Part shown: positions 16,814 to 25,389 of the stretch, piece by piece
Layout: each line of letters starts with the position of its first letter
How positions within the stretch are numbered: position 1 is the first letter of the stretch
Assembly (NCBI GenBank): GCA_017860295.1
Contig: JAFNAS010000009.1
Location: 62,001 to 126,000 of the forward strand
DNA: 64,000 nt
DNA from: Bacteroidota bacterium
GTDB taxonomy: Bacteria > Bacteroidota > Bacteroidia > Bacteroidales > Paludibacteraceae
Reading direction: 5' to 3'
Made by a program: the position numbers and the translations under genes
Notes under the pieces: model-generated
The model's input: the letters and a program-made list of their open reading frames with translations, nothing else
Told to the model about the DNA's origin: nothing
The model's database searches: none

Positions 16814-18913
16814 TTAGCTGATTTTTTTCCAGTCCACCGCTTCTTTTTGTTTTTTTTGTAATTGTTTAGTAAGTACAAAATGTTCCGGATGCTGAAGTAG
16901 CGGATCGTGGTCGAGCAGATCGTTGGCGACGTTGCGGGCAAATTGCAACATTTGCGAATCATGTGCTAAGTCTGCGATTTTCAGATTGAAAGGTAGTCCG
17001 CTTTGCTGGGTTCCTTCGATGTCGCCGGGGCCCCGCATCTTCAAATCGGCTTCGGCAATCTCGAATCCGTCGTTGGTGCGGGTCATAATTTCCATTCGTT
17101 TGCGCGTTTCCTTGCCCAACTCAAAAGGAGTGAGCAGGATACAGTAGGATTGATCGGCTCCCCGCCCTACCCGTCCGCGCAGCTGGTGTAGCTGCGACAG
17201 TCCGAACCGTTGCGCGCTCTCGATGATCATCACCGAGGCATTCGGTACGTTCACTCCCACCTCAATAACAGTGGTGGCGACCATAATTTGTGTCTCGCCG
17301 GAGGCAAACCGTCGCATCGCTTCGTCCTTTTCTGCCGGTTTGAGTTTGCCGTGCACCATGCTGAGTTTGTAGTCGGGAAATACCTCCTTCAATTGACCAA
17401 ATCCCTCGGTGAGGTTTTGAAAATCGAGATTCTCTGACTCCTCAATCAGCGGATAGACAATATAAATTTGTCTGCCTTCGTCAATCTCTTTGCGGATGAA
17501 GCGGTAGACGGAGTTTCGTTTGTTTTCATAATAGTGGTAGGTCTGGATCGGTTTCCGTCCGGGTGGCAATTCGTCGATTACCGATACCTCCAGATCGCCA
17601 TAGATGGTCATGGCCAACGTGCGGGGAATAGGTGTGGCCGTCATAACCAGGATGTGCGGAGCCTGATCGTTTTTGGCCCAGAGCTTAGCGCGCTGGGCGA
17701 CTCCGAAGCGGTGTTGCTCGTCGATGACCACCAATCCGAGGTTGTTGAACTGCACGTTGTCTTCCAACAGTGCGTGCGTACCTATCAGAATGTGTAGGCT
17801 GCCCGACTGTAACTGCTCATGGAGTTGTCCCCGTTCTTTTTTCTTAGTGGAGCCGGTGAGCAGCCCCACATTCAGATTCATCTCCGAAAGAAATGCCAAA
17901 ATAGTTTCGTAGTGTTGAGTGGCTAATATCTCGGTGGGAGCCATGATACATGCCTGAAACCCGTTGTCGATGGCCAGCAACATCACCATCAGGGCAACTA
18001 ATGTTTTGCCGCTTCCCACATCGCCCTGCAGCAAGCGGTTCATCTGTTTTCCACTTCCCACATCGGCGCGTATTTCGCGAATCACCTTTTTCTGTGCATT
18101 GGTCAGCTCGAAAGTGAGGTGTTGTTTGTAAAATTGGGTGAAAGCATCTCCCACGTGTTCGAACCGGAAGCCTCGGCTTTGTTGGTTGCGGATCTTGGCC
18201 GTTCGCAGCAGTGAAAGCTGAATGTAGAAGAGCTCTTCAAATTTGAGCCGCTGACGGGCCCGCGACAGCTGTGACGCACTCGAAGGAAAGTGGATGTTGA
18301 CCAATGCTTCGTGCAGCGACATTAGTTTGAACTGGCTGACAAGGTAGCCCGGCAGTGTCTCGGGCACCTTTTCATGCAACGACGATATGAGGTTGAACAT
18401 AATTTTCTGAATCGCTTTGGAATTCAGAAAATTGGTTTTCATCTTCTCCGTGGTGTTGTAGAACCCTTGCAGAACGATCTTTTGTTTCTCGTCGGCATCC
18501 TGAATTTTGTCGATCTCTGGATGGGCCATATTGATGCGCCCGTTGAAAAGAGAGGGTTTTCCGAATACGATGTACTCTTCGTTGACTTTGTATTGCCCGA
18601 GTACATATTTGATGCCTTTGAACCATACCAACTCTATCGATCCGGTGTGATCCGAAAACAGAGCCGTCAGCCGCTGTGCATGTCCGGTGCCGACGGTTTC
18701 AAAACGGGTGATTTTTCCTTTTAATTGTACGTACGCCGTATCGCTTTGCAGTTCGCGAACGGTATAAAACTTGCTTCGGTCGATATATTTATAGGGAAAA
18801 TAGTAGAGCAGATCCTCAAACGTGAAGATGTCGAGCTCTTTGTTGAGCAAGTCAGCTCGCTTCGGTCCTACGCCCGCCAGAAATTTCAACTCATTCGATG
18901 CAAGATTAATCAT
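16814..18913 (-). CDS. recG: ATP-dependent DNA helicase RecG
   Basis: A 699-residue RecG, full length for the family. It has an N-terminal wedge/OB domain (GVGPKRADLLNKELDIFTFEDLLYYFP; IELVWFKGIKYV), Walker A GDVGSGKTLVAL near residue 300, the DEQH box VIDEQHRFGVAQR, and C-terminal motifs ATTVIEVGVNVPNA and QLHQLRGRVGRG. It reverses stalled replication forks and branch-migrates Holliday junctions. Third in a minus-strand run, 27 bases after ispD. Confidence 0.96.
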   Translation of the reverse strand: MINLASNELKFLAGVGPKRADLLNKELDIFTFEDLLYYFPYKYIDRSKFYTVRELQSDTAYVQLKGKITRFETVGTGHAQRLTALFSDHTGSIELVWFKGIKYVLGQYKVNEEYIVFGKPSLFNGRINMAHPEIDKIQDADEKQKIVLQGFYNTTEKMKTNFLNSKAIQKIMFNLISSLHEKVPETLPGYLVSQFKLMSLHEALVNIHFPSSASQLSRARQRLKFEELFYIQLSLLRTAKIRNQQSRGFRFEHVGDAFTQFYKQHLTFELTNAQKKVIREIRADVGSGKQMNRLLQGDVGSGKTLVALMVMLLAIDNGFQACIMAPTEILATQHYETILAFLSEMNLNVGLLTGSTKKKERGQLHEQLQSGSLHILIGTHALLEDNVQFNNLGLVVIDEQHRFGVAQRAKLWAKNDQAPHILVMTATPIPRTLAMTIYGDLEVSVIDELPPGRKPIQTYHYYENKRNSVYRFIRKEIDEGRQIYIVYPLIEESENLDFQNLTEGFGQLKEVFPDYKLSMVHGKLKPAEKDEAMRRFASGETQIMVATTVIEVGVNVPNASVMIIESAQRFGLSQLHQLRGRVGRGADQSYCILLTPFELGKETRKRMEIMTRTNDGFEIAEADLKMRGPGDIEGTQQSGLPFNLKIADLAHDSQMLQFARNVANDLLDHDPLLQHPEHFVLTKQLQKKQKEAVDWKKIS

Positions 18914-18940
18914 TTCCGAAAATGTATTGCTGCCGGGATA

Positions 18941-19618
18941 TTAACGGTTGACCGTGTCGGATAGAAACACTTCTGCGATCCGAATGTCGGGTGGCGTGGT
19001 TATTTTGATGTTCTCGCGGTTTCCTTCTACAAGGTTTAATTCGGTGCCTAACGACTCCACGACCGTGGCATCGTCGGTAAATTGAGATTTGTAGGTCTGT
19101 TCGTAGGCACTCCTGAGAATGGCCGACTGAAATACCTGAGGCGTTTGTACCGCGAAGTAGCACGATCTGTCGACGGCAACACTACTGCCGCTCTCAACTT
19201 TGCGCAGGCTATCAACAAGGGGTACCACGGGAATTGCCGTGCCGTGATGTTCTGCCGTAGAAAAACAATTTTCGAGGGTCGCTCTGCTAACCAGCGGGCG
19301 TACTCCGTCGTGAACGGCAATGACACCCTCGCCACAAACGGCTGCAACTCCGTTTTTCACGGAATCGAAACGGGTATCGCCTCCTTTTACTATGGTGTGG
19401 GCGATTTGAAAATTGTGCTCACTGCAGAGTGCGTTCCAAAAATCGGTTTGAGCCGATGGCAACACCACGATGAGCTCAATAGCGAGATCATACGCATGGA
19501 ATGCGGTGATGGTGTGCATCAAAAGAGGAGTACCCTGCAGCGAGATAAACTGTTTGGGCAGGTCGGCGTTCATTCTCTCTCCTTTGCCTCCGGCCACTAT
19601 AATTGCATAACGTTTCAC
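18941..19618 (-). CDS. ispD: 2-C-methyl-D-erythritol 4-phosphate cytidylyltransferase
   Basis: A 225-residue IspD, third enzyme of the MEP isoprenoid pathway, joining CTP and methylerythritol phosphate. Seen: KRYAIIVAGGKGERMNADLP (nucleotide loop), LPKQFISLQGTPLLMHTI, the substrate motif AVHDGVRPLVS, and TDDATVVESLG near the end. The start is GTG at 19618, giving the usual N-terminus; no ATG fits as well. Operon with tadA upstream and recG downstream. The MEP pathway supplies the polyprenyl chains used by the GGGP synthase at 25390. Confidence 0.93.
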   Translation of the reverse strand: MKRYAIIVAGGKGERMNADLPKQFISLQGTPLLMHTITAFHAYDLAIELIVVLPSAQTDFWNALCSEHNFQIAHTIVKGGDTRFDSVKNGVAAVCGEGVIAVHDGVRPLVSRATLENCFSTAEHHGTAIPVVPLVDSLRKVESGSSVAVDRSCYFAVQTPQVFQSAILRSAYEQTYKSQFTDDATVVESLGTELNLVEGNRENIKITTPPDIRIAEVFLSDTVNR

Positions 19619-19650
19619 GGTTAGTCTGAATTTTAAACTGAGTATTCGGG

Positions 19651-20091
19651 TTATCTGGAGCGCTTGTTCTGGAAAAAGCGGGTCATTAATTCGGCGCATT
19701 CATCTTCCATAATACCACTCTCGACCACTGTTTTAGGGTGTAGCGCATTGCTGGCAAAGGTGTGGAATCCTCTTTTTTCGTCGGAGGCTCCGTAAACGAT
19801 GCGTCCTATTTGTGCCCACGAAAGCGCTCCCGCGCACATCAAACACGGCTCTACCGTTACGTAAAGTGTGCATTCGGTAAGGTATTTACCTCCCAATGCA
19901 TTGGCGGCTGCGGTGATGGCCAGCATTTCGGCATGAGCCGTCACGTCGTTGAGAGCCTCTGTCTGATTTCCGGAGCGAGCAATGATCTGATTTTGACACA
20001 CAACGACAGCCCCGATTGGGATTTCTCCTTTGCTCTGAGCCTTTTTGGCTTCCGCAAGGGCTTGCTTCATAAAGTATTTATCGTCGAACAT
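19651..20091 (-). CDS. tadA: tRNA-specific adenosine deaminase (TadA-type nucleoside deaminase)
   Basis: A 146-residue CDA-fold deaminase with the zinc/catalytic motif HAE (H53, E55) in TAHAEMLAI and PCLMC (C83, C86) in TVEPCLMCAGALSW. It makes inosine at the tRNA wobble position; a guanine-deaminase relative is less likely given the RIVYGASDEKRG segment. I start at 20091 (MFDDKYFMKQAL), where the family begins; the 16 extra upstream residues look spurious. First gene of the tadA-ispD-recG-ndk-M23 run. Confidence 0.9.
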   Translation of the reverse strand: MFDDKYFMKQALAEAKKAQSKGEIPIGAVVVCQNQIIARSGNQTEALNDVTAHAEMLAITAAANALGGKYLTECTLYVTVEPCLMCAGALSWAQIGRIVYGASDEKRGFHTFASNALHPKTVVESGIMEDECAELMTRFFQNKRSR

Positions 20092-20254
20092 AGAAACAAA
20101 GATACTGATTTTTTGAAACGGAGAAGCCAAAACAGGCAAACTTTGAGCTCTATTGCCGGTATTCGATAAATTGTATTTGATTGGCTATAGCCTTTTATCG
20201 ATAAAAAACTTACTTTTGTATTTCCTATATCAAACATATAAATATCGAATTGCT

Positions 20255-22036
20255 ATGCAAACAATATCATCCCGAATAGATGTGTTGCGTCAAAAAATGG
20301 ATGCAAAAGGAATAATGGCTACCATTATCCCGAGTACGGATCCTCATGCCAGTGAGTATGTGGCCGATTATTGGAAAGAACGTCAGTGGATTTCCGGATT
20401 TACCGGTTCGGCGGGCACCGTTGTGGTTACGAACAATAAGGCCGGCTTGTGGACCGATTCGCGTTATTTCTTGCAGGCCGGATTGCAACTGGAAGGTTCG
20501 GGTATCGATTTGTTTAAGGATGGGCTGCCCGATACTCCGTCAATAACAGCATGGTTGGGCGAGGTGTTGCCCGCAGGAAGCAGAGTAGGCATTAATCCGT
20601 TAGTGTTTTCGGTAAGTGCTGTCGAAAATTTGCAGAGCGAACTGGCAGAAACCGGACTTGTGTTGTCGACTGATGTCGATTTTATCAAAACCATGTGGAC
20701 GGATCGACCCGCTTTGCCCGACGCTCCTGTGGATATCTATCCGTTGGAGTATGCCGGAAAGAGCGCAAAAGACAAAATTGCCGATATTCGAACAATATTA
20801 GAAAAAAAAGGTGCCGATTCATATCTGTTTACCGGACTGGATGAAATAGCCTGGATATTCAATATTCGTTGCTCGGATGTGGAGTACAACCCGGTGGTGA
20901 TTGCATTCGGGGCGATTGACAAGCAGAAAGCGACGCTTTTTGTCAGCCCGCAGAAAATATCGCACAACGTAGCTGCTCTATTGGCTGACGAAGGCATCGA
21001 AGTGGCACCATACAATGCCGTTTTTGACTATATCGCCACATTGCATGTGCATTCGAAAGTGTTGCTCGATAAGGGCAAAACAAACTTTGCGCTCTATCAG
21101 GATATTCCTTCGCATTGCACGGTGGTGGGCATACAATCTCCCATTTTTTACGCGAAAAGCATCAAGAATGCCGTAGAACTGGCCGGAACCCGCAACGCGA
21201 TGGTGAGAGATGGCGTGGCGTTGACCCGGTTCTTTATGTGGCTCGAAGCAAATGTTCCTTCCGGCACCCTGACGGAGCTGAGTATTGCGGAACAGCTGTG
21301 TAAGTTCCGTGCAGAACAGGCTCTTTTTAAAGGAGAGAGCTTCGGTACGATAGCCGGATATAAAGATCATGGGGCAATTGTTCACTACTCGGCGACAGCG
21401 GAGAGTAATGCGACGTTGCAGCCCGAAGGTCTGCTGCTGCTCGACTCGGGAGGCCAATACCTCGACGGAACGACCGATATTACACGTACAGTGGCTCTGG
21501 GACCTGTAACGACTGAAGAAAAAACCGATTTTACACTGGTACTGAAGGGTCATATTGCGTTAGGCAAAGCGAAATTCCCGCAGGGAACCCGTGGTTCTCA
21601 GCTCGACATTCTTGCCCGTAACAGTTTGTGGCAACGCGGCTGGAATTACGGTCACGGAACCGGTCACGGAGTGGGCCATTTCCTGTGTGTGCACGAAGGA
21701 CCGCAGAGTATCCGCATGGACGAAAATGCGACGCAATTGGTACCCGGGATGATTATTTCGAACGAACCGGGGATGTATCGTGCCGGAAAACATGGAATCC
21801 GTTCCGAGAATCTGGTGACTGTGGTCGAAGCAGAAAAAACGGAATTCGGTCAGTTTTATGCCTTCGAGACATTGACTCTTTGCCCCTTCGACACATCCGT
21901 GCTCGATCTTTCGCTGCTGACTGCCGAAGAAAAAACGTGGATCAATCACTATCATCAGACGGTATATGAACGAATCAGCCCCTTGTTGAACGACGAGGAA
22001 AAAGCGTGGCTGAAGAAAAAATGTGCCGCGATTTAA
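20255..22036 (+). CDS. Xaa-Pro aminopeptidase (aminopeptidase P, M24B)
   Basis: A 593-residue aminopeptidase P of the long, three-domain type. Two creatinase-like N-terminal domains (STDPHASEYVADYW near the start) precede the pita-bread catalytic domain from about residue 310. Metal ligands are visible: the two aspartates in LLLDSGGQYLDGTTDIT, histidine in GHGTGHGVGHFLCVHEGP, and glutamates in ISNEPGMYR and IRSENLV. It removes an N-terminal residue before proline. Start at 20255 gives the family N-terminus. The Crp-like regulator begins only 9 bases after its stop. Confidence 0.93.
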   Translation: MQTISSRIDVLRQKMDAKGIMATIIPSTDPHASEYVADYWKERQWISGFTGSAGTVVVTNNKAGLWTDSRYFLQAGLQLEGSGIDLFKDGLPDTPSITAWLGEVLPAGSRVGINPLVFSVSAVENLQSELAETGLVLSTDVDFIKTMWTDRPALPDAPVDIYPLEYAGKSAKDKIADIRTILEKKGADSYLFTGLDEIAWIFNIRCSDVEYNPVVIAFGAIDKQKATLFVSPQKISHNVAALLADEGIEVAPYNAVFDYIATLHVHSKVLLDKGKTNFALYQDIPSHCTVVGIQSPIFYAKSIKNAVELAGTRNAMVRDGVALTRFFMWLEANVPSGTLTELSIAEQLCKFRAEQALFKGESFGTIAGYKDHGAIVHYSATAESNATLQPEGLLLLDSGGQYLDGTTDITRTVALGPVTTEEKTDFTLVLKGHIALGKAKFPQGTRGSQLDILARNSLWQRGWNYGHGTGHGVGHFLCVHEGPQSIRMDENATQLVPGMIISNEPGMYRAGKHGIRSENLVTVVEAEKTEFGQFYAFETLTLCPFDTSVLDLSLLTAEEKTWINHYHQTVYERISPLLNDEEKAWLKKKCAAI

Positions 22037-22045
22037 TTTGGCTGT

Positions 22046-22630
22046 ATGAATGACGGCGGAGTTATCGAATTAAGGACGGCAATAGAGCCTTATATATCCT
22101 TGTCAGAAGAAGAGTGGATGCTGTTATCGTCGCGATTAGAAGTCAAATCGCTGCAAAAAGGATCACTCCTGTTGCATGAAGGAGAGGTGTGCCGTTTTCT
22201 GGCATTTCTCCGCTCCGGCACTGTTGTCTACTACTATCTTAACGACAGAGGCGAAGAGGTGACGACTGATTTTGCTTTTGAGAATCAATTCGTGACCGAC
22301 AACAGGAGCCGTTTGAGTAATTCACCGTCACATTTGAATATCAAGGCAATAGAGCCTGTCGATCTGATTTTGCTACACGAGCCGGATTTAAATGAACTAT
22401 ACCGGCTCCTGCCTAAAATGGAGCGCGTGGGACGTATTCTGATTGAACAAGCTTATGTGCGGTTAGTCCAACTCAGCCTCGATTTGCAGATTTTGTCTGC
22501 CGAAGAGCGTTACCTGAAACTTACGCGAGAGTATCCGCAGGCGCTTCAACGGCTGCCTCTTTATCATATCGCGACCTATTTGGGTGTCGCGCCCAAATCG
22601 TTGAGCCGTATTCGGGGTAAATTATCGTAA
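22046..22630 (+). CDS. Crp/Fnr family transcriptional regulator
   Basis: A 194-residue regulator: an N-terminal cyclic-nucleotide-binding-like beta roll (about residues 15-115; KGSLLLHEGEVCRFLAFLRSG) and a C-terminal helix-turn-helix (LPLYHIATYLGVAPKSLSRIR, residues 170-190). The phosphate-binding cassette of true cAMP receptors is not evident and there are no Fnr-type cysteines, so the signal is unknown. It lies 9 bases after the aminopeptidase gene and just upstream of a surface protein and a nitroreductase gene, which are plausible targets. Confidence 0.88.
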   Translation: MNDGGVIELRTAIEPYISLSEEEWMLLSSRLEVKSLQKGSLLLHEGEVCRFLAFLRSGTVVYYYLNDRGEEVTTDFAFENQFVTDNRSRLSNSPSHLNIKAIEPVDLILLHEPDLNELYRLLPKMERVGRILIEQAYVRLVQLSLDLQILSAEERYLKLTREYPQALQRLPLYHIATYLGVAPKSLSRIRGKLS

Positions 22631-22714
22631 CCTTCGCATTTGGTAACATTTGCGGAGAAGAATCTCTTTTTTATAGCGGAACTTTGCAGCGTTAAATATC
22701 AAAGTTCAGTAACT

Positions 22715-23314
22715 ATGAAAAAGAGATTTTTTTTGATTGCAGTTGTTTTTGTTTCGTCGTTCTCCCTTTTTGCGCAGAACGATTCAGTGAAGATTCAATC
22801 TCCGGCCAGATCGTGGAATGTAAAATCGGCGGTTGAGGTCGAGAGTCTGGTTCCTATGTTTATGACCGGTGGATTCCATTTTGGAGTCGGCTACCGGTTC
22901 GATAAGTTCCGTGTTCGCGTTAGTGTAATTAATGGCGGACATTATGATGCCGAGCAAGCCGGTATCAATAACTCTTCAGCCGATTTCAAACGTTATTACA
23001 AAACCTCTCCCGGTCTCTTTTTCGGGTATAACGTTTGGCGCAACCTCGAAGTCTACTCCTATCTCGAACTCCATACTTTTGAAATAGAGCAGAAAAGTAC
23101 AGGCATTCGTAAAGACCTGCACAGCGCCGATACGGGACTGGGTATCAGTTATCAGTTTTTTGTCGGGAAGGTATTTTATATTCAACCGGGCCTACATCTC
23201 TATTTGAGGAGAGATAAAAGCGTCGATTTTGAAACCGCACGTTATACGATTCCGAGTGCCGATTTCTCTCCGGTATTGCGACTGGGAGCCCGTTTGTGGA
23301 GTAAATCGAAATGA
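22715..23314 (+). CDS. outer-membrane beta-barrel-like protein, unknown function
   Basis: A 199-residue protein with a clear signal peptide (MKKRFFLIAVVFVSSFSLFAQ). The mature part alternates hydrophobic and polar residues with many aromatic residues and glycines (GGFHFGVGYRFDKFRVRVSV; VGKVFYIQPGLHLYLRR) and ends in RLGARLW, as in small outer-membrane barrels. Start at 22715 chosen for the signal peptide. Its last four bases overlap the start of the next gene (ATGA), so translation is coupled. I do not recognise a specific family. Confidence 0.75.
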   Translation: MKKRFFLIAVVFVSSFSLFAQNDSVKIQSPARSWNVKSAVEVESLVPMFMTGGFHFGVGYRFDKFRVRVSVINGGHYDAEQAGINNSSADFKRYYKTSPGLFFGYNVWRNLEVYSYLELHTFEIEQKSTGIRKDLHSADTGLGISYQFFVGKVFYIQPGLHLYLRRDKSVDFETARYTIPSADFSPVLRLGARLWSKSK

Positions 23315-24390
23315 TGAACATGGTTCGGTTTCTACTTATGATCGGGGAAATTTTCATGTTGTTTTCGTGCAAAACCGGCATCGAAGCAAGAAGTCCATTG
23401 TCGGGTGATGCCGACGATATGCACAAAATAATTTATTATGCCACGTTGGCCGGAAGCTCGCATAACACACAACCGTGGAAAGTGGAAGTTCGGGGCGATC
23501 GTGAAATAAGGCTCTTTGCCGATACTGCACGGGTGCTGAATGTGGTCGACCCGACCAAACGGGAGTTGTACATTTCTCTCGGAGCGTTTATCGAAAATCT
23601 CGATCTGGCTGCCGGAAGTTTGGGGTACAAGACAGACATAGAGCTTACCCCGACTGCGGAATCAACCAATTGTGTGGCTGTCGTAACGCTGAAACGAGCT
23701 CACTCTTCCGGATTTGATCTGCGTTTGATTTCTGCCAGAAGAACGTTGCGTCTGCCCTTTCATACCGCCGATATACGTGCTGAAGAGGTAAAAAAAATAG
23801 TGACCGACGATAGTCAAACCGGTTTTTATGCCACTTCCACGCCGCAGGGTCGTTTTATTGCAGAACAAACGTTGTCGGCTTATCGGCAACAGGCGCAAAA
23901 TCGTGCGGCGCAGGCCGAGTTTGCCCGTTGGGTACGTTTTTCCGATCGGGATATTCGTCTCCGGCAAGATGGAATTACAACAGCCGGAATGGAGATAAAC
24001 GGAATCAAAGGGTTTGTGGTTCGGAATTTTTTCAAGCCGGCAGATGCGGAAAAAAGCAAGTTTGTGCAAGCCGGTATCCAAACGACGGAAAAGCAGGTTC
24101 GTAATTGTGGAGGCTGGCTGGTGTTGACAGGTGTCGACAACTCCATGCAAAGCTGGCTTGATGCCGGACGGCGGTATCAACGCATGAACATTGCGTGTAC
24201 GGCTCTACGTATCGGTTTTCACCCGATGAATCAGCTTGTCGAAGAAGAGAATTACAAGCAGGTGATGCACGAAAAGTTGAGGCTGAAGAATGAAATTTTG
24301 TTTGTTGCCCGCATCGGTTATATGATTGAGATGCCAGCACCGGTCTCTCCCCGGCGGTCGGTCGATAGTGTTGCCGTTTTTTACCGGTAG
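23311..24390 (+). CDS. Acg-like nitroreductase-family lipoprotein
   Basis: A 359-residue protein of the nitroreductase superfamily, Acg type: two tandem nitroreductase halves with the hallmark LAGSSHNTQPWKVEV near residue 55, SARRTLRLPF in the middle and NIACTALRIGFHPMNQLVEE near the end. Unusually it begins with a short hydrophobic segment followed by LFSC, a lipobox-like site (C about residue 20), which suggests export and lipid anchoring in the envelope rather than a cytoplasmic life. Substrate unknown; FMN binding is inferred from the family. It overlaps the preceding gene by 4 bases. Confidence 0.8.
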   Translation: MMNMVRFLLMIGEIFMLFSCKTGIEARSPLSGDADDMHKIIYYATLAGSSHNTQPWKVEVRGDREIRLFADTARVLNVVDPTKRELYISLGAFIENLDLAAGSLGYKTDIELTPTAESTNCVAVVTLKRAHSSGFDLRLISARRTLRLPFHTADIRAEEVKKIVTDDSQTGFYATSTPQGRFIAEQTLSAYRQQAQNRAAQAEFARWVRFSDRDIRLRQDGITTAGMEINGIKGFVVRNFFKPADAEKSKFVQAGIQTTEKQVRNCGGWLVLTGVDNSMQSWLDAGRRYQRMNIACTALRIGFHPMNQLVEEENYKQVMHEKLRLKNEILFVARIGYMIEMPAPVSPRRSVDSVAVFYR

Positions 24391-24444
24391 ACGATCTATC
24401 TTAAAGAATGTCAAACTTTTTACGGAAGGGCATACCTACCTCTT

Positions 24445-24487
24445 ATATTTGTATCGTAAACGACAAAATCATTAACGATACAAATAT
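24445..24487. promoter_or_regulatory. long dyad over the promoter and start codon of the glutathione peroxidase gene
   Basis: ATATTTGTATCGT (24445-24457) and ACGATACAAATAT (24475-24487) are perfect 13-bp inverted repeats 17 bases apart. The left arm overlaps a -7-like TATATTTG (24444-24451) and the right arm ends within the ATG. It may be an operator or an RNA hairpin hiding the start codon. Confidence 0.7.
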
Positions 24488-24977
24488 GAATGCATCATTT
24501 TATCAATTTAGTGCCAGATTGCTTCGGGGTCAGGAAATCTCAATGAAAGAGTATGAAGGCAAAGTCGTGTTAGTGGTCAATACCGCCAGTAAATGTGGAT
24601 TAACACCTCAATTTGAAGGACTAGAAGCTCTCTATCAAAAATATAAAGACCGAGGATTTGTCATTCTGGGCTTCCCATGCAATCAGTTTGCTCATCAGGA
24701 GCCGGGCAACGAAGACGATATTTCTCAGGTTTGTCACATGAATTATGGGGTTACCTTCCCGATGTTTGCCAAAGTGGATGTAAACGGAGAGAATGCTCAT
24801 CCCATTTTCAAACATCTGACATCAGTCTTGAGAGGACTGTTTTACAATAAGATAAAATGGAATTTTACCAAATTCCTGATTGATTCCGAGGGGGCTCCAG
24901 TGAAACGTTTTGCTCCGATTACCAAGCCTGAACATTTGGAGAAAGAAATCGAGCGATTATTGCCCGCTGAAAAATAG
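24486..24977 (+). CDS. glutathione peroxidase family protein
   Basis: A 163-residue peroxidase of the Gpx family, cysteine type. Catalytic residues are visible: C37 in NTASKCGLTPQFEGLE, Q67 in GFPCNQFAHQEPG, and W125 in KWNFTKFLID. Bacterial members usually use thioredoxin rather than glutathione to reduce peroxides; a thioredoxin reductase gene lies at 57261. Start at 24486 fits the family; upstream in-frame codons lie in the dyad and leader. Followed by a terminator shared with the tRNA genes. Confidence 0.92.
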   Translation: MNASFYQFSARLLRGQEISMKEYEGKVVLVVNTASKCGLTPQFEGLEALYQKYKDRGFVILGFPCNQFAHQEPGNEDDISQVCHMNYGVTFPMFAKVDVNGENAHPIFKHLTSVLRGLFYNKIKWNFTKFLIDSEGAPVKRFAPITKPEHLEKEIERLLPAEK

Positions 24978-25030
24978 CGCCCGCTGAGTTATACGTAGTT
25001 GAGTCCCAAGCTTGATACAGTATTATAAGT

Positions 25031-25072
25031 AAAAAAGCCTCTGAAAAATAATTATTTTTTTCAGAGGCTTTT
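25031..25072. terminator. bidirectional terminator between glutathione peroxidase and tRNA-Lys genes
   Basis: AAAAGCCTCTGAAAAA / TTTTTTCAGAGGCTTTT hairpin with A/T loop and flanking A and T runs. Confidence 0.9.
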
Positions 25073-25075
25073 CTG

Positions 25076-25148
25076 TGATCCAGCTGGGATTCGAACCCAG
25101 GACCCCATCCTTAAAAGGGATGTGCTCTACCAGCTGAGCTACTGGATC
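25076..25148 (-). tRNA. tRNA-Lys (UUU), copy 2
   Basis: 73-nt cloverleaf: acceptor stem GATCCAG / CTGGATC with discriminator A, D arm GCTC-AGCTGGTA-GAGC, anticodon stem CATCC / GGATG with loop CTTTTAA (anticodon TTT), T arm CTGGG-TTCGAAT-CCCAG. CCA is not encoded. A perfect 16-bp palindrome, GATCAAGGCCTTGATC (25145-25160), spans its 5' end, so leader RNA could compete with the acceptor stem. Identical to the other copy. Confidence 0.97.
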
Positions 25149-25182
25149 AAGGCCTTGATCTCTATATGTAATTTGAATTTTG

Positions 25183-25255
25183 TGATCCAGCTGGGATTCG
25201 AACCCAGGACCCCATCCTTAAAAGGGATGTGCTCTACCAGCTGAGCTACTGGATC
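25183..25255 (-). tRNA. tRNA-Lys (UUU), copy 1
   Basis: Identical in all 73 positions to the copy at 25076-25148, with a 34-base spacer. It is nearest the promoter; both are probably processed from one transcript ending at the 25031-25072 terminator. Confidence 0.97.
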
Positions 25256-25285
25256 AGGGCTTTTAGCCGTTGCAAAAAGCGGATG

Positions 25286-25317
25286 CAAAGATAGTGTCTT
25301 TTTTTGTAAACAACAAA
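25286..25317 (-). promoter_or_regulatory. promoter of the tRNA-Lys pair
   Basis: TTTG (25314-25317), 20 bases, TATCTTTG (25286-25293) on the minus strand, about 30 bases before the first tRNA. Both elements match consensus. Confidence 0.8.
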
Positions 25318-25389
25318 CTATACTCTGATTTTTGAGTTGTCAATCGTGTTGTTTTTTACAAAGAATTATAAGACAGAATATTACATCTA

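Noticed and set aside
25076-25255. tRNA pair as an integration (att) site
   Set aside because: No integrase gene, no partial tRNA copy and no change in gene character on either side; the two genes are a simple tandem duplication.
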